A DNA stretch of 64,000 nt from Flemingiibacterium sp045634005. GTDB lineage: Bacteria > Bacillota > Clostridia > Oscillospirales > CAG-272. Below the pieces are notes generated by a model. The model saw only the letters and a program-made list of their open reading frames with translations, was not told the origin of the DNA and made no database searches. A program made the translations under genes and the position numbers. Where the stretch lies: contig JAZQZL010000003.1 of the NCBI GenBank assembly GCA_045634005.1, positions 1 to 64,000 on the forward strand, written 5' to 3'. Shown piece by piece: positions 25,484 to 34,733 of the stretch; the stretch's first letter is position 1, and every line of letters begins with the position of its first letter.

Positions 25484-28321
25484 CTATTTCTCCTTCATTA
25501 TCTTTTTGAGATACTGTCCCGTATACGAGCGCTCGCACTCGGCAACCGCCTCGGGCGTACCCGTCGCGATGATCTCACCACCGCCGTCACCGCCCTCGGG
25601 ACCGAGGTCGATAATGTAGTCGGCAGTTTTTATCATATCGAGATTGTGCTCGATAACGAGCACCGTGTTGCCTGCATCAACAAGTCGCTGAAGCACCTCG
25701 ATAAGCTTCTTAACGTCCGCCATATGAAGTCCCGTCGTCGGCTCGTCGAGGATATAGATCGTCTTGCCTGTAGAGCGCTTTGCAAGCTCTGTTGCGAGCT
25801 TGACACGCTGTGCCTCACCGCCCGAAAGCGTGGTTGAGGACTGACCTATCTTGATATAGCCGAGTCCGACGTCATAAAGCGTCTGAAGCTTACGCGCAAG
25901 GCTTGGCAGATGTGCGAAGAACTCAAGCCCCTCCTCAACGGTCATCTCAAGCACGTCGGAAATATTCTTGCCCTTATACTTGACCTCGAGCGTATCGCGG
26001 TTGTAGCGCTTGCCCTTGCACGCGTCGCAAGTAACGTAAACGTCCGGCAAGAAATGCATCTCTATACACTTCACACCGTCGCCCTCACACGCCTCACAGC
26101 GACCGCCCTTCACGTTGAACGAGAAACGACCTGCCGAATATCCGCGCATTTTTGCATCGGTAGTCTTGGCGAAAAGGTCGCGTATATCGGTGAAAAGTCC
26201 TGTGTACGTCGCGGGATTCGAGCGTGGTGTACGGCCTATCGGGCTTTGGTCGATAGCGATTATCTTATCGAGGTTATCGATGCCCTCGATGCGCTTGTGC
26301 TTGCCGGGATATGTGTGTGCACGGTTAAGCTCGCGCGCGAGCACCTGATAGAGTATCGAGTTGACAAGCGACGACTTGCCCGAGCCCGACACACCGGTCA
26401 CACAGCAGAAAAGTCCAAGCGGAATTTCAACGTCAACGTTTTTGAGGTTGTTCTGTGCGGCACCGACTATCTTAACGAATTTTCCGTTACCGGAGCGGCG
26501 TATCGCCGGGACTTCTATCTTTTCCCTGCCCGACAAAAATGCGCCCGTCACAGACGTGGGATGCGCCTTTATCTCGTCGGGTGTACCCGCGGCGACTATC
26601 TGTCCTCCGTGGATACCTGCGCCGGGGCCTATGTCTACGATGTAGTCTGATGCCTCCATCGTTTCCTCGTCGTGCTCGACGACGATAAGGCTGTTGCCTG
26701 CATCACGCAAACGTTTAAGCGTCGCGATAAGCTTCGAATTGTCGCGCTGATGCAGACCGATGCTCGGCTCGTCGAGGATATAGAGCACGCCCATAAGCGA
26801 GGAGCCAATCTGCGTTGCAAGGCGTATACGCTGTGCCTCACCGCCCGAAAGCGTTCCCGCTTTACGCGCGAGTGTGAGGTACTCAAGTCCGACGCTTTCC
26901 AAAAATCCAAGACGCGACTTTATCTCCTTGATTATCTCGCGTGCTATCGCCATTTCTGTTTCGGTAAATGTGAGTCCGTTTACAAACTCAAGCGCCTTCG
27001 ACACCGACATACGGCAAAAATCGTCGATATTTATACCGCCGACAGTAACCGCAAGCGACATCGGATTAAGCCGCTTACCGTGACATTCAGGACACGGAGT
27101 ATCCTCGATAAATTCCTCGTAATACTCGTGCTGCGACTGATCGAATCGCTGCTGAATTATGTTTATAACGCCGTCAAATTTCACGCGCTGATGCTTTGCG
27201 GCGCCTTCCCAATATCGCGTGATCTCGTACATTTCGTTGCCCGAGCCATAGAGCAACACCTTAAGCTGCTTGTCCGTGTACTCGGAAAGCGGCATATCAA
27301 AAGTAAAGCCGTACTTTTTGGCAACCGCCTCGAAAAGCGGTCCGTTCCAGCTCTGCTCGTCAAGCGACTTAAAGCCGTTCACCTGTATCGCGCCTTCGGA
27401 AAGTGAAAGCGACTTATCGGGGATCACCTTCTCTGCCGATACGGTTCTCATCTCACCAAGTCCCGCGCATCTCTCGCATGCACCGAACGGATTATTAAAC
27501 GAGAACATTCGCGGCGAGAGCTCGCCAACGCTGATGCCGTGCTCCTCGCAGGCATAGCTCTGCGAGAAGGACATTTCCGTATCTCCCTCGAACGCTTCTC
27601 CGTCGCGAAGCACGACGGACACGACGAGATTTCCGTCTGTGAGCGCGAGTGCAGTTTCAACCGAGTCCGCAAGTCGCGAGCGCATATCCTCGCGGCGAAC
27701 GAGTCGGTCAACGACGATCTCGACGGTATGCTTAATATTCTTATCAAGCTTTATTTCTTCGGCAAGATCATACATCGAGCCGTCCACGCGGACACGCACG
27801 TATCCGCTCTTCTTTGCGTCCTCAAATATCTTTTCGTGCATACCCTTTTTGCCGCGAACCATCGGTGCAAGCACCATAAAACGCGTGCCCTCGGGCAGCA
27901 GCATAATTCGGTCGATTATCTGATCGACGGTCTGCTGGCGTATCTCCTTACCGCAGATCGGGCAGTGCGGTATGCCGACACGGGCATAAAGAAGGCGCAG
28001 ATAGTCGTATATCTCCGTTACCGTTCCAACGGTAGAACGCGGGTTTTTCGACGTTGTTTTCTGATCTATCGAAATTGCGGGCGAAAGTCCCTCGATAGAG
28101 TCAAGATCGGGCTTATCAAGCTGACCTAAAAACATTCGGGCATAGCTCGACAGCGACTCCACAAAGCGACGGTGTCCTTCGGCATAGATAGTATCAAATG
28201 CAAGCGAGGACTTACCCGAACCCGACAAACCCGTGAATACAACGAGCTTATCGCGCGGGATCGTCAGATCAATGTTTTTTAGATTGTGTACGCGCACACC
28301 GCGCATAATTAAATCTGCCAT
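25484..28321 (-). CDS. uvrA: Excinuclease ABC subunit A
   Basis: DNA-damage sensor of nucleotide excision repair. 945 residues, a normal length. Two ABC ATPase halves: Walker A GLSGSGKSSLAF (about 31) and GVSGSGKSSLVN (about 640), two ABC signatures LSGGEAQR, and zinc-binding Cys clusters (CERCAGLG...CPECHGKR and CEACEGDG...CDACKGKR). It lies 24 bp downstream of uvrB on the same transcript. Confidence 0.98.
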   Translation of the reverse strand: MADLIMRGVRVHNLKNIDLTIPRDKLVVFTGLSGSGKSSLAFDTIYAEGHRRFVESLSSYARMFLGQLDKPDLDSIEGLSPAISIDQKTTSKNPRSTVGTVTEIYDYLRLLYARVGIPHCPICGKEIRQQTVDQIIDRIMLLPEGTRFMVLAPMVRGKKGMHEKIFEDAKKSGYVRVRVDGSMYDLAEEIKLDKNIKHTVEIVVDRLVRREDMRSRLADSVETALALTDGNLVVSVVLRDGEAFEGDTEMSFSQSYACEEHGISVGELSPRMFSFNNPFGACERCAGLGEMRTVSAEKVIPDKSLSLSEGAIQVNGFKSLDEQSWNGPLFEAVAKKYGFTFDMPLSEYTDKQLKVLLYGSGNEMYEITRYWEGAAKHQRVKFDGVINIIQQRFDQSQHEYYEEFIEDTPCPECHGKRLNPMSLAVTVGGINIDDFCRMSVSKALEFVNGLTFTETEMAIAREIIKEIKSRLGFLESVGLEYLTLARKAGTLSGGEAQRIRLATQIGSSLMGVLYILDEPSIGLHQRDNSKLIATLKRLRDAGNSLIVVEHDEETMEASDYIVDIGPGAGIHGGQIVAAGTPDEIKAHPTSVTGAFLSGREKIEVPAIRRSGNGKFVKIVGAAQNNLKNVDVEIPLGLFCCVTGVSGSGKSSLVNSILYQVLARELNRAHTYPGKHKRIEGIDNLDKIIAIDQSPIGRTPRSNPATYTGLFTDIRDLFAKTTDAKMRGYSAGRFSFNVKGGRCEACEGDGVKCIEMHFLPDVYVTCDACKGKRYNRDTLEVKYKGKNISDVLEMTVEEGLEFFAHLPSLARKLQTLYDVGLGYIKIGQSSTTLSGGEAQRVKLATELAKRSTGKTIYILDEPTTGLHMADVKKLIEVLQRLVDAGNTVLVIEHNLDMIKTADYIIDLGPEGGDGGGEIIATGTPEAVAECERSYTGQYLKKIMKEK

Positions 28322-28345
28322 TGTTTACTCCTGAATTTATATAAT

Positions 28346-30325
28346 TCACTGCAAATTCTTGATCTTGTCGCGCAGATATGCGGCACGCTCGAATTCGAGC
28401 TTCTTTGCCGCCGCGCGCATCTCGACTGTAAGCTCGTCGATAAGCGCCTGACGCTCGTCCTTCGTGAGCTTCTTCTTGTCTGCGATAGCTTCCTTGAAAC
28501 GCTTTTCGGGCGATGCCTCGGCTTCCTTCTTGCCGATCTCGATAAGATCACGCACACTCTTTTTGATCGTCTGCGGAGTGATGCCGTTCGCTTCGTTATA
28601 AGCCTTCTGAAGCTCGCGGCGGCGGTTGGTTTCGTCGATAGCCGCACGCATCGACGGCGTTACCGTGTCTGCGTACATTATAACCTTGCCGTCCGCATTA
28701 CGCGCCGCACGTCCTATCGTCTGTATAAGCGACGTTTCGGAGCGCAAAAAGCCCTCCTTGTCCGCATCGAGTATCGCAACGAGCGACACCTCGGGTATAT
28801 CAAGTCCCTCACGAAGCAGGTTGATACCTACAAGTACGTCGAATACACCGAGTCGCAGGTCGCGTATTATCTCACTGCGCTCCATCGTTTCGATGTTATG
28901 GTGGATATACTTGACCTTGATAAGGTTCATTTCGAGGTACTCGGTGAGGTCCTCCGCCATCTTCTTCGTAAGCGTGGTTATGAGCACTCGCTCGCCGCGC
29001 TCTACGCGCGCGTTTATCTCGCCGATGAGGTCGTCTATCTGCCCCTCAACAGGACGCACCTCGACCTCGGGATCAAGTAATCCCGTCGGGCGGATTATCT
29101 GCTCAACCGTTTGCTCGGAATGAGTTTTTTCATACTCTGCGGGGGTTGCGCTTACAAATATCGTCTGATTTATCTTATTTTCAAACTCGTCGAAAAACAG
29201 AGGTCTGTTGTCAAATGCCGACGGAAGCCTAAACCCGAATTCGACGAGGTTTTTCTTTCTCGCGCGGTCGCCGCCGCTCATACCCTTTACCTGCGGCAAG
29301 GTAACGTGTGACTCGTCGACAAAGAGAAGGAAATCCTTCGGGAAATAGTCAAGCAGCGAATACGGCGTTGAGCCGGGTTCACGTCCTGCCATAACGCGCG
29401 AATAGTTTTCAACGCCAGAGCAGAAGCCGATCTCACGAAGCATTTCGAGGTCGTAACGCGTACGCTCCTCTATGCGCTGTGCTTCAAGCAGCTTATTCTG
29501 CGAGCGGAAGAAATCAACTCGTTCAACAAGCTCGTCCTCTATCTCCCTCAGCGCCTTTTCGCGGCGCTCGTCGGACACGGCATAGTGAGTCGCGGGATAT
29601 ATTGCCGCATAGGAAAGCGTGCGAAGCAGCTCGCCCGTAACTGTATTTATCTCAGACACGCGCTCGATCTCGTCGCCAAAGAATTCCACGCGGATCGCCT
29701 TATCGCCGCTCGATGCGGGAAGCACCTCAACAACGTCGCCGCGAACTCTGAACTTGTCGCGAACGAAATTCATATCGTTGCGGTCGTACGACATCGAGAT
29801 AAGCCGCCTTGTAAACTCGTCGCGCTCCATTATCATACCGGGGCGCACCGCGATAAACATCGACTGATACTCCGCCGGATCACCGAGCGAGTAGATACAC
29901 GACACGCTCGACACGATTATAACGTCGCGCCGCTCAAAAAGCGCACTCGTCGCGCTGTGGCGAAGCATATCGATCTCGTCGTTTACAGAGCTGTCCTTTT
30001 CTATATACATATCCTTGCCCGGGATATACGCCTCGGGCTGATAGTAGTCGTAGTACGACACAAAAAACTCCACCGCGTTTTCGGGAAAGAACTCGCGAAA
30101 CTCCGAACAAAGCTGTGCGGCGAGCGTTTTGTTATGCGCAAGCACGAGCGTTGGGCGGTTGACCTCGGCGATAATGTTCGCCATTGTGAAGGTCTTGCCC
30201 GAGCCGGTAACGCCGAGCAGGGTCTGATTTTTCATACCCGCCATAACACCTGCAGAGAGGCGCTCGATAGCGGCAGGCTGATCGCCTGTCGGTTTATATG
30301 GAGAATGAAGCTTGAATCTGTCCAT
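28346..30325 (-). CDS. uvrB: Excinuclease ABC subunit B
   Basis: Helicase-like damage-verification subunit that recruits UvrC. 659 residues. Walker A GVTGSGKTFT (about 39), the beta-hairpin region around VSYYDYYQPEAYIP, helicase motifs VDESHVTLPQ, TIGRAARN, and a C-terminal UVR domain (LIDELTVEMRAAAKKLEFERAAYLRD). GGGAGG precedes the ATG. It leads the uvrBA operon. I saw no perfect LexA box (GAAC-N4-GTTC) upstream. Confidence 0.98.
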   Translation of the reverse strand: MDRFKLHSPYKPTGDQPAAIERLSAGVMAGMKNQTLLGVTGSGKTFTMANIIAEVNRPTLVLAHNKTLAAQLCSEFREFFPENAVEFFVSYYDYYQPEAYIPGKDMYIEKDSSVNDEIDMLRHSATSALFERRDVIIVSSVSCIYSLGDPAEYQSMFIAVRPGMIMERDEFTRRLISMSYDRNDMNFVRDKFRVRGDVVEVLPASSGDKAIRVEFFGDEIERVSEINTVTGELLRTLSYAAIYPATHYAVSDERREKALREIEDELVERVDFFRSQNKLLEAQRIEERTRYDLEMLREIGFCSGVENYSRVMAGREPGSTPYSLLDYFPKDFLLFVDESHVTLPQVKGMSGGDRARKKNLVEFGFRLPSAFDNRPLFFDEFENKINQTIFVSATPAEYEKTHSEQTVEQIIRPTGLLDPEVEVRPVEGQIDDLIGEINARVERGERVLITTLTKKMAEDLTEYLEMNLIKVKYIHHNIETMERSEIIRDLRLGVFDVLVGINLLREGLDIPEVSLVAILDADKEGFLRSETSLIQTIGRAARNADGKVIMYADTVTPSMRAAIDETNRRRELQKAYNEANGITPQTIKKSVRDLIEIGKKEAEASPEKRFKEAIADKKKLTKDERQALIDELTVEMRAAAKKLEFERAAYLRDKIKNLQ

Positions 30326-30360
30326 AATTGCCTCCCGTTAAAGTTTGTCCACATACTTAA

Positions 30361-30389
30361 AGTATATCACAAAACATTTTAAATGTAAA
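30361..30389 (-). promoter_or_regulatory. Sigma-A promoter of uvrBA
   Basis: On the minus strand, TTTACA (30389-30384), 17 bp, TATACT (30366-30361), TGA extension. An ACATTT-T-AAATGT palindrome covers the spacer. Confidence 0.65.
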
Positions 30390-30426
30390 GATGATAGAAA
30401 ACTTAAAATAAAATTTCCATTTGTGC

Positions 30427-30450
30427 GAACAAATCTTATTTTTTTGCGTC
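30427..30450 (+). promoter_or_regulatory. Candidate ECF-type promoter of the sigma factor gene
   Basis: GAAC (30427-30430), 16 bp, CGTC (30447-30450): the spacing and core bases of ECF sigma promoters (AAC at -35, CGT at -10). It overlaps a perfect ATTTGT-N4-ACAAAT palindrome (30419-30434). Autoregulation of the adjacent ECF gene is inferred. Confidence 0.5.
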
Positions 30451-30524
30451 TAATATGTCAGATATGAGATTTTTTGGTGTCTTATACTTATGAAAGGCCC
30501 TTTCAGACACAGGAGGTGGACAGA

Positions 30525-31079
30525 TTGACAGATGAAGCTATAATTGAGATGTATTTTTTGAGAGATGAGTGCGCGATAGCGGAAAGTGACGCGGCATACG
30601 GCGCGTACTGCCTTGCCGTGGCAAACAACATACTCCCCTCACGCGAGGACGCAAGGGAGTGTGTCAACGACACGTGGTTGCGTGCGTGGAACAGCATTCC
30701 GCCGCAAAGACCGAGCGTGCTTCGACTGTTTTTCACGAAGATAACGCGAAATTTAGCATACAACAAGGCTCGAGAAAACGGTGCCGCCAAGCGAGGCGGT
30801 GAGCTTCACGCGGCGCTTGACGAGCTTGAGGGCGTAATTGGCGAAAGCTGTATCGAGCGTCACATAGAAAGCTCCGAGCTAACGCGGATAATAAACGAAT
30901 TTTTGGCGACGCTTGACGTGCGCGAGCGCGGAGTTTTCGTGAGAAGGTACTTTTTCGTTGAAGCAACGCGTGACATCGCGCAGAGATACGCTATATCAAA
31001 CGCAAACGTGCTGACAGTACTTTCGCGGACACGCAAAAAGTTAAGGCGCCACCTTGAAAGGGAGGGATATACGCTGTGA
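30525..31079 (+). CDS. ECF-family RNA polymerase sigma factor
   Basis: 184 residues with region 2 (ARECVNDTWLRAWNSIPPQRP, about 45-70) and region 4 (FVRRYFFVEATRDIAQRYAISNANVLTVLSRTRKKLRRHL, given here as the helix-turn-helix region near 140-180 with the key segment RDIAQRYAIS). The start is TTG 30525, behind AGGAGGTG at 6 nt; the longer frame from 30474 lacks an SD. Its TGA overlaps the GTG start of the next gene, so the two proteins are translationally coupled, the usual arrangement of an ECF factor and its regulator. Confidence 0.92.
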   Translation: MTDEAIIEMYFLRDECAIAESDAAYGAYCLAVANNILPSREDARECVNDTWLRAWNSIPPQRPSVLRLFFTKITRNLAYNKARENGAAKRGGELHAALDELEGVIGESCIERHIESSELTRIINEFLATLDVRERGVFVRRYFFVEATRDIAQRYAISNANVLTVLSRTRKKLRRHLEREGYTL

Positions 31080-33454
31080 AAAAAGAGGATTTATTTGAGG
31101 CAATCGGAAATATAGACGAGTATTACGTAAAAGAAAGCGAGCAAAAAGCAGCTTCGGCAATACGCCCGTTTGGCATTGGCAGAACGCTTGTGAGCGCCGC
31201 GGCTATCGTACTGATATTCGGCGTGGCGATAATACTGTCGCAGCTGATACGCCCCGACGGGGTTTCGCCCGTTGACACGGGCGACTTAACCGACACAACG
31301 GATACAACACTTGACATCGCGATAGAATACAACCACCCGTCGGATGAGGAAATAAAAGCCGCGTACGAGGCGGCGTGTGAGGCGGCAAGCTGGTTCACTC
31401 AATCCTCACTCGGTACAGAGTGCGGCGACAAGGACGATAATATCGTCATCGACGGTCAGCCGTATTGGCGCGTAACGAAGTTTGAAACGAACGACGAATT
31501 CAAGGAATATCTGCTCTCGCTTTTCTCGGATAGGCTTGCGGCAGAATTTGTAAACAACTCGAGCGATTACGTTGTTCAGGACGGCAAGCTCTACTCTGCT
31601 CCTGCTCCCGGAGGCGTTGCGCCGCCGTGGAATGAGGAGTTCAGAATTTCGGATATTTCTCACGATGATGAGGATACAATCTCCATACTGGTTACGTATG
31701 ACATATACGACTACGCAGATACAAGCGCAATCGCGCCGACGGGACAGGTGATCGGTAATGAAATGCAGCTCTTTCTGTACGAAAAAGTCGGCGACAAGTG
31801 GGTGTTCACAAGATTCCCCACGCTTGACTCTATGGAGATTTACGAGAAGTATACCGGCACGGTCGAAAATGACCTGACGGACGGCAATTATATACTCATT
31901 ACAAACGGCGTGAACGTTCCGATCCCCGGCGAGTATATGAGCAACAGCTACCTCAACATCGTAACGGGCAGCAACAGCGGCGCACTGATAACCTTCTACT
32001 GCTCGCCCACGTACGTTGGCAGTGCTCGCGGCGAGATACTTCGCCTCTACCGTTACACTAAAGACGAGTATGTGACCAACGTTCTGCAAAACCCTGTTGG
32101 GAACGTATATTCCCTTGCCTGCGACGGCGAATATTACTATGCTATGAGTATTCCGACCGATCTTCAGGTTGACCCGACTGACACGGAGGGCGCAAAGAAA
32201 TACGAACAGCTCGCCGAAGCCTGCCGTACGGCTATACTCGAAAGCTTTGCCGCAGTGAATGGGTTTGCATCGGTTCATCTTAACTATGGCGGCGGCATAA
32301 ACATCTTAACCGTCGGCGGTGTTAAGTACCCCATTCCCACAGACGTTTCGGGATACGAAAACCTCGGCTTTGACACAGATGGCGACTCGGTGTTCACGCT
32401 TACCGTTAACGGCTACAGTAAAGTATACAGCATCTACCGCTATGCTGCCGATGAGTATATAGAAAAGCTCGCAAACGGTGAAATAGACAAAGACCGCACT
32501 CTCCCACTCGCGAGTGACGGCGAAAACTATTATGTAGTTTATTACTCGTCGGATACCGTTGCGGTATTCTCCGAGGTACTGTTTGATTATTTCCCCACGA
32601 TAAACGGGTTTGATCCAATGGTAAAAACAGAGCCGGCCGATTCTGCAAAGGATTTGAATTTCGTTGGTATAGACGGCGTTAAAATACCGATACCCTCGAA
32701 ATATTCAACGGGCGATTACACGGGCTTTGACAGCGAGGGCGACTCGATAATGATTATATACTACACACCCGAGCACGACAAAAGCGGATACGGCGAAATA
32801 CTGCGCATCCACCGCTACAGCGCAGGCGAGTACGAGCGCAACTTCCTTGAGAGTAATCTCTACATGGGCGGCGCGTTTGCGCTCGCAACCGACGGCAAAA
32901 GCTACTACGTTATGAGCACCCCGACGGACGTTCAGGCAGACCCAACCAATACCGAATCGTTCGAGGAATACGCCGAGGTTGCAGAGGCGTGCCGTGCGGC
33001 TATACTCGAAAACTTCACAGATGTCAACGGATTTGAAGCGGTTGACTCAAAAGAGTTTTACGAGCGCAAATACACCTTTGACGGCGAGCACTACTTCATA
33101 CGCTTCTATCCCTACGGCAAGGGCACGGACAGCTATTATACGCTCGTTTTGTCACAGCCTGCAAAAGAGGGCGAGGGCGGCATATGGTGCGTCGAGCGTT
33201 GGCTCGACCATCACATTGAGGAAATTTCCTCTCTCGGTCACATACACTTGAGCTTCCCCGACAGCGGCGATCTTTCCGCGGCACAATACTACGCAAAGGT
33301 GCAGACGGAATTTGACAGCGGCAAGCACAGTGAGCTTGCGTCACCGATGACTGCGGCGAAGGCTTGGGCGGCGGAAATATTCTCAAGCAGCTATATGGGA
33401 TATTTCGAAGCTGCCAACGAACAAGATATGCCCGAGGGCGAGTGGGTGTATTAA
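31076..33454 (+). CDS. Membrane-anchored partner of the ECF sigma factor with IseA-like and tandem repeat domains
   Basis: 792 residues. A short N-terminal cytoplasmic part (1-36) and one membrane helix (37-57) are followed by a large extracellular portion. Residues about 95-260 (YWRVTKFETNDEFKEYL, LFSDRLAAEFV, YVVQDGKLYSAP) resemble IseA, the cystatin-like inhibitor of cell-wall DL-endopeptidases. Three tandem repeats follow (about 272-397, 408-513, 528-653), each with a VPIP/YPIP/IPIP strand, a YRY/HRY turn, a DG-YY strand and a terminal NGF. A C-terminal unit (657-792) ends the protein. Gene overlap with the sigma factor suggests an anti-sigma or sensor role, though the cytoplasmic part is very short. 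GTG start. Confidence 0.72.
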   Translation: MKKEDLFEAIGNIDEYYVKESEQKAASAIRPFGIGRTLVSAAAIVLIFGVAIILSQLIRPDGVSPVDTGDLTDTTDTTLDIAIEYNHPSDEEIKAAYEAACEAASWFTQSSLGTECGDKDDNIVIDGQPYWRVTKFETNDEFKEYLLSLFSDRLAAEFVNNSSDYVVQDGKLYSAPAPGGVAPPWNEEFRISDISHDDEDTISILVTYDIYDYADTSAIAPTGQVIGNEMQLFLYEKVGDKWVFTRFPTLDSMEIYEKYTGTVENDLTDGNYILITNGVNVPIPGEYMSNSYLNIVTGSNSGALITFYCSPTYVGSARGEILRLYRYTKDEYVTNVLQNPVGNVYSLACDGEYYYAMSIPTDLQVDPTDTEGAKKYEQLAEACRTAILESFAAVNGFASVHLNYGGGINILTVGGVKYPIPTDVSGYENLGFDTDGDSVFTLTVNGYSKVYSIYRYAADEYIEKLANGEIDKDRTLPLASDGENYYVVYYSSDTVAVFSEVLFDYFPTINGFDPMVKTEPADSAKDLNFVGIDGVKIPIPSKYSTGDYTGFDSEGDSIMIIYYTPEHDKSGYGEILRIHRYSAGEYERNFLESNLYMGGAFALATDGKSYYVMSTPTDVQADPTNTESFEEYAEVAEACRAAILENFTDVNGFEAVDSKEFYERKYTFDGEHYFIRFYPYGKGTDSYYTLVLSQPAKEGEGGIWCVERWLDHHIEEISSLGHIHLSFPDSGDLSAAQYYAKVQTEFDSGKHSELASPMTAAKAWAAEIFSSSYMGYFEAANEQDMPEGEWVY

Positions 33455-33494
33455 AACACGAGATAATGCGGCAATCTATGTTTTTCTAAAACTC

Positions 33495-33574
33495 TGTAGG
33501 GACCGGCGTCCTCGACGGTCCGTTTCGAAGTAAGAGTCGATAGTTTCGGACCGTCCGGGAGTCCGGTCCCTACA
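33495..33574. repeat. Large imperfect inverted repeat, MITE-like or REP-like
   Basis: Two 28-bp arms (33495-33522 and 33547-33574) begin and end with TGTAGGGACCGG/CCGGTCCCTACA and are complementary at about 23-24 of 28 positions, around a 24-bp spacer. No coding capacity. I see no second copy in this window. Confidence 0.65.
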
Positions 33575-33608
33575 AAAAAAGCGCAGAGAAAATATCTCTG
33601 CGTTTTTT
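33575..33608. terminator. Bidirectional rho-independent terminator
   Basis: CGCAGAGA with TCTCTGCG (33582-33589 and 33595-33602), T6 on the right and A7 on the left, serving the ECF operon and the convergent FkbM gene. Confidence 0.8.
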
Positions 33609-33635
33609 ATTTATCTTTGTTCTAAAGTTGCATAC

Positions 33636-34733
33636 TCACTCCACCGCAAGCAAGTTAAGATCCCACGCGGGGACGTATTCGTAGCGGCGAAGATAGAGCC
33701 TCGTGTATCCCATATCGCGCACCAAAAGCGGCAGGCGGTAGATATCCTCGCTCTTGTGGTAAAGCGACACCAAAAGCTCGGGGTGCTCGCGTGCGATAAC
33801 CTCGCGCGAGCCGATAAGCGCCTCATATTCCGCGCCCTCAACGTCGTATTTGATATAGTCGCACGCGCCCGTGTAAACGCTGTCAAGGCGCGCCGCCTCA
33901 ACTGTCTTTATCTTCGCGCCCGTCATAACACCTACCGTGCCGATGAGCGTCGAATTACGGTTTCCGCCCGAGGTAAATTCAAGCGTTTTCTCGCTGTCCC
34001 ACGCGGCACAGTTGTATGCCGCAATCTCGTACGGTGCCTCCTCGGCAAATGCCGTCAGCTTTTTGAAGTTGCGCGCATCGGGTTCAAATGCGACCACATT
34101 TTCAAGGCTCGGTGCATACTCTGCAAGCTCGCGTATGCTGTCGCCGTTGTACGCGCCGAGATCGGCACTGTGGCGGTACTTGTCCGCGTGTAGCACGCCG
34201 CTCATAACGTCGCGCGGCGCGACCGTATGTCGGCGCAAATATTCGAGCTTACCCGTCAGGCGATAGAGTATTACGTCGCAGAAGGTCTGCTTTGAAAGCT
34301 CGTCCGCAAGGCTATCGCAAGCCGCATACAGCTCATTAAAATGCGCTTTAAAAAACTCAAGGTCGAATATATCTCCCCCATCAACAACGGGCACGTCGGG
34401 AATGTATAATTCCCTCTCGGCATCGATGCGGTAAATATTCGAAAGCACGTCGGGAAGGCTCGAGCCAAACGATACGACGACTGTAAAATCCTCATATTTT
34501 TCGCATATTTCTGCATAGCTCATCACAGTTTTGCCATGAAAAAGCTGATGGCGCACAAATCCGTCGGATGCAAAAAAGTCAGCGACCTCGATGCCCTTTT
34601 CTGAAAAAACGGCGAGGATCTTATCCGCGCCGTTTCCCATTCCGTACATCACTATAGGCTTTGTGCTTTCCTGAAGCGTCTGCCACATATCGCGACAAAC
34701 GTCGATTTCATTCACACAGTGACATATTTTCAT
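33636..34733 (-). CDS. FkbM-family SAM-dependent methyltransferase
   Basis: 365 residues. An N-terminal Rossmann-like domain (about 20-105, VMYGMGNGADKIL with a nucleotide-binding look) precedes an FkbM methyltransferase domain (about 185-345: SADLGAYNGDS as motif I, VVAFEPDARNF, DYIKYDVEGAEYEAL). FkbM proteins methylate hydroxyls of sugars or secondary metabolites; the substrate is unknown. It overlaps the amidohydrolase by 4 bp (ATGA), so they are coupled; lysC leads the cluster. Confidence 0.87.
   Translation of the reverse strand: MKICHCVNEIDVCRDMWQTLQESTKPIVMYGMGNGADKILAVFSEKGIEVADFFASDGFVRHQLFHGKTVMSYAEICEKYEDFTVVVSFGSSLPDVLSNIYRIDAERELYIPDVPVVDGGDIFDLEFFKAHFNELYAACDSLADELSKQTFCDVILYRLTGKLEYLRRHTVAPRDVMSGVLHADKYRHSADLGAYNGDSIRELAEYAPSLENVVAFEPDARNFKKLTAFAEEAPYEIAAYNCAAWDSEKTLEFTSGGNRNSTLIGTVGVMTGAKIKTVEAARLDSVYTGACDYIKYDVEGAEYEALIGSREVIAREHPELLVSLYHKSEDIYRLPLLVRDMGYTRLYLRRYEYVPAWDLNLLAVE

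Noticed and set aside
30390..30473. LexA/SOS box for uvrBA
   Set aside because: GAACAAAT lacks the second half-site GTTC; the palindrome there fits ECF-promoter context better.
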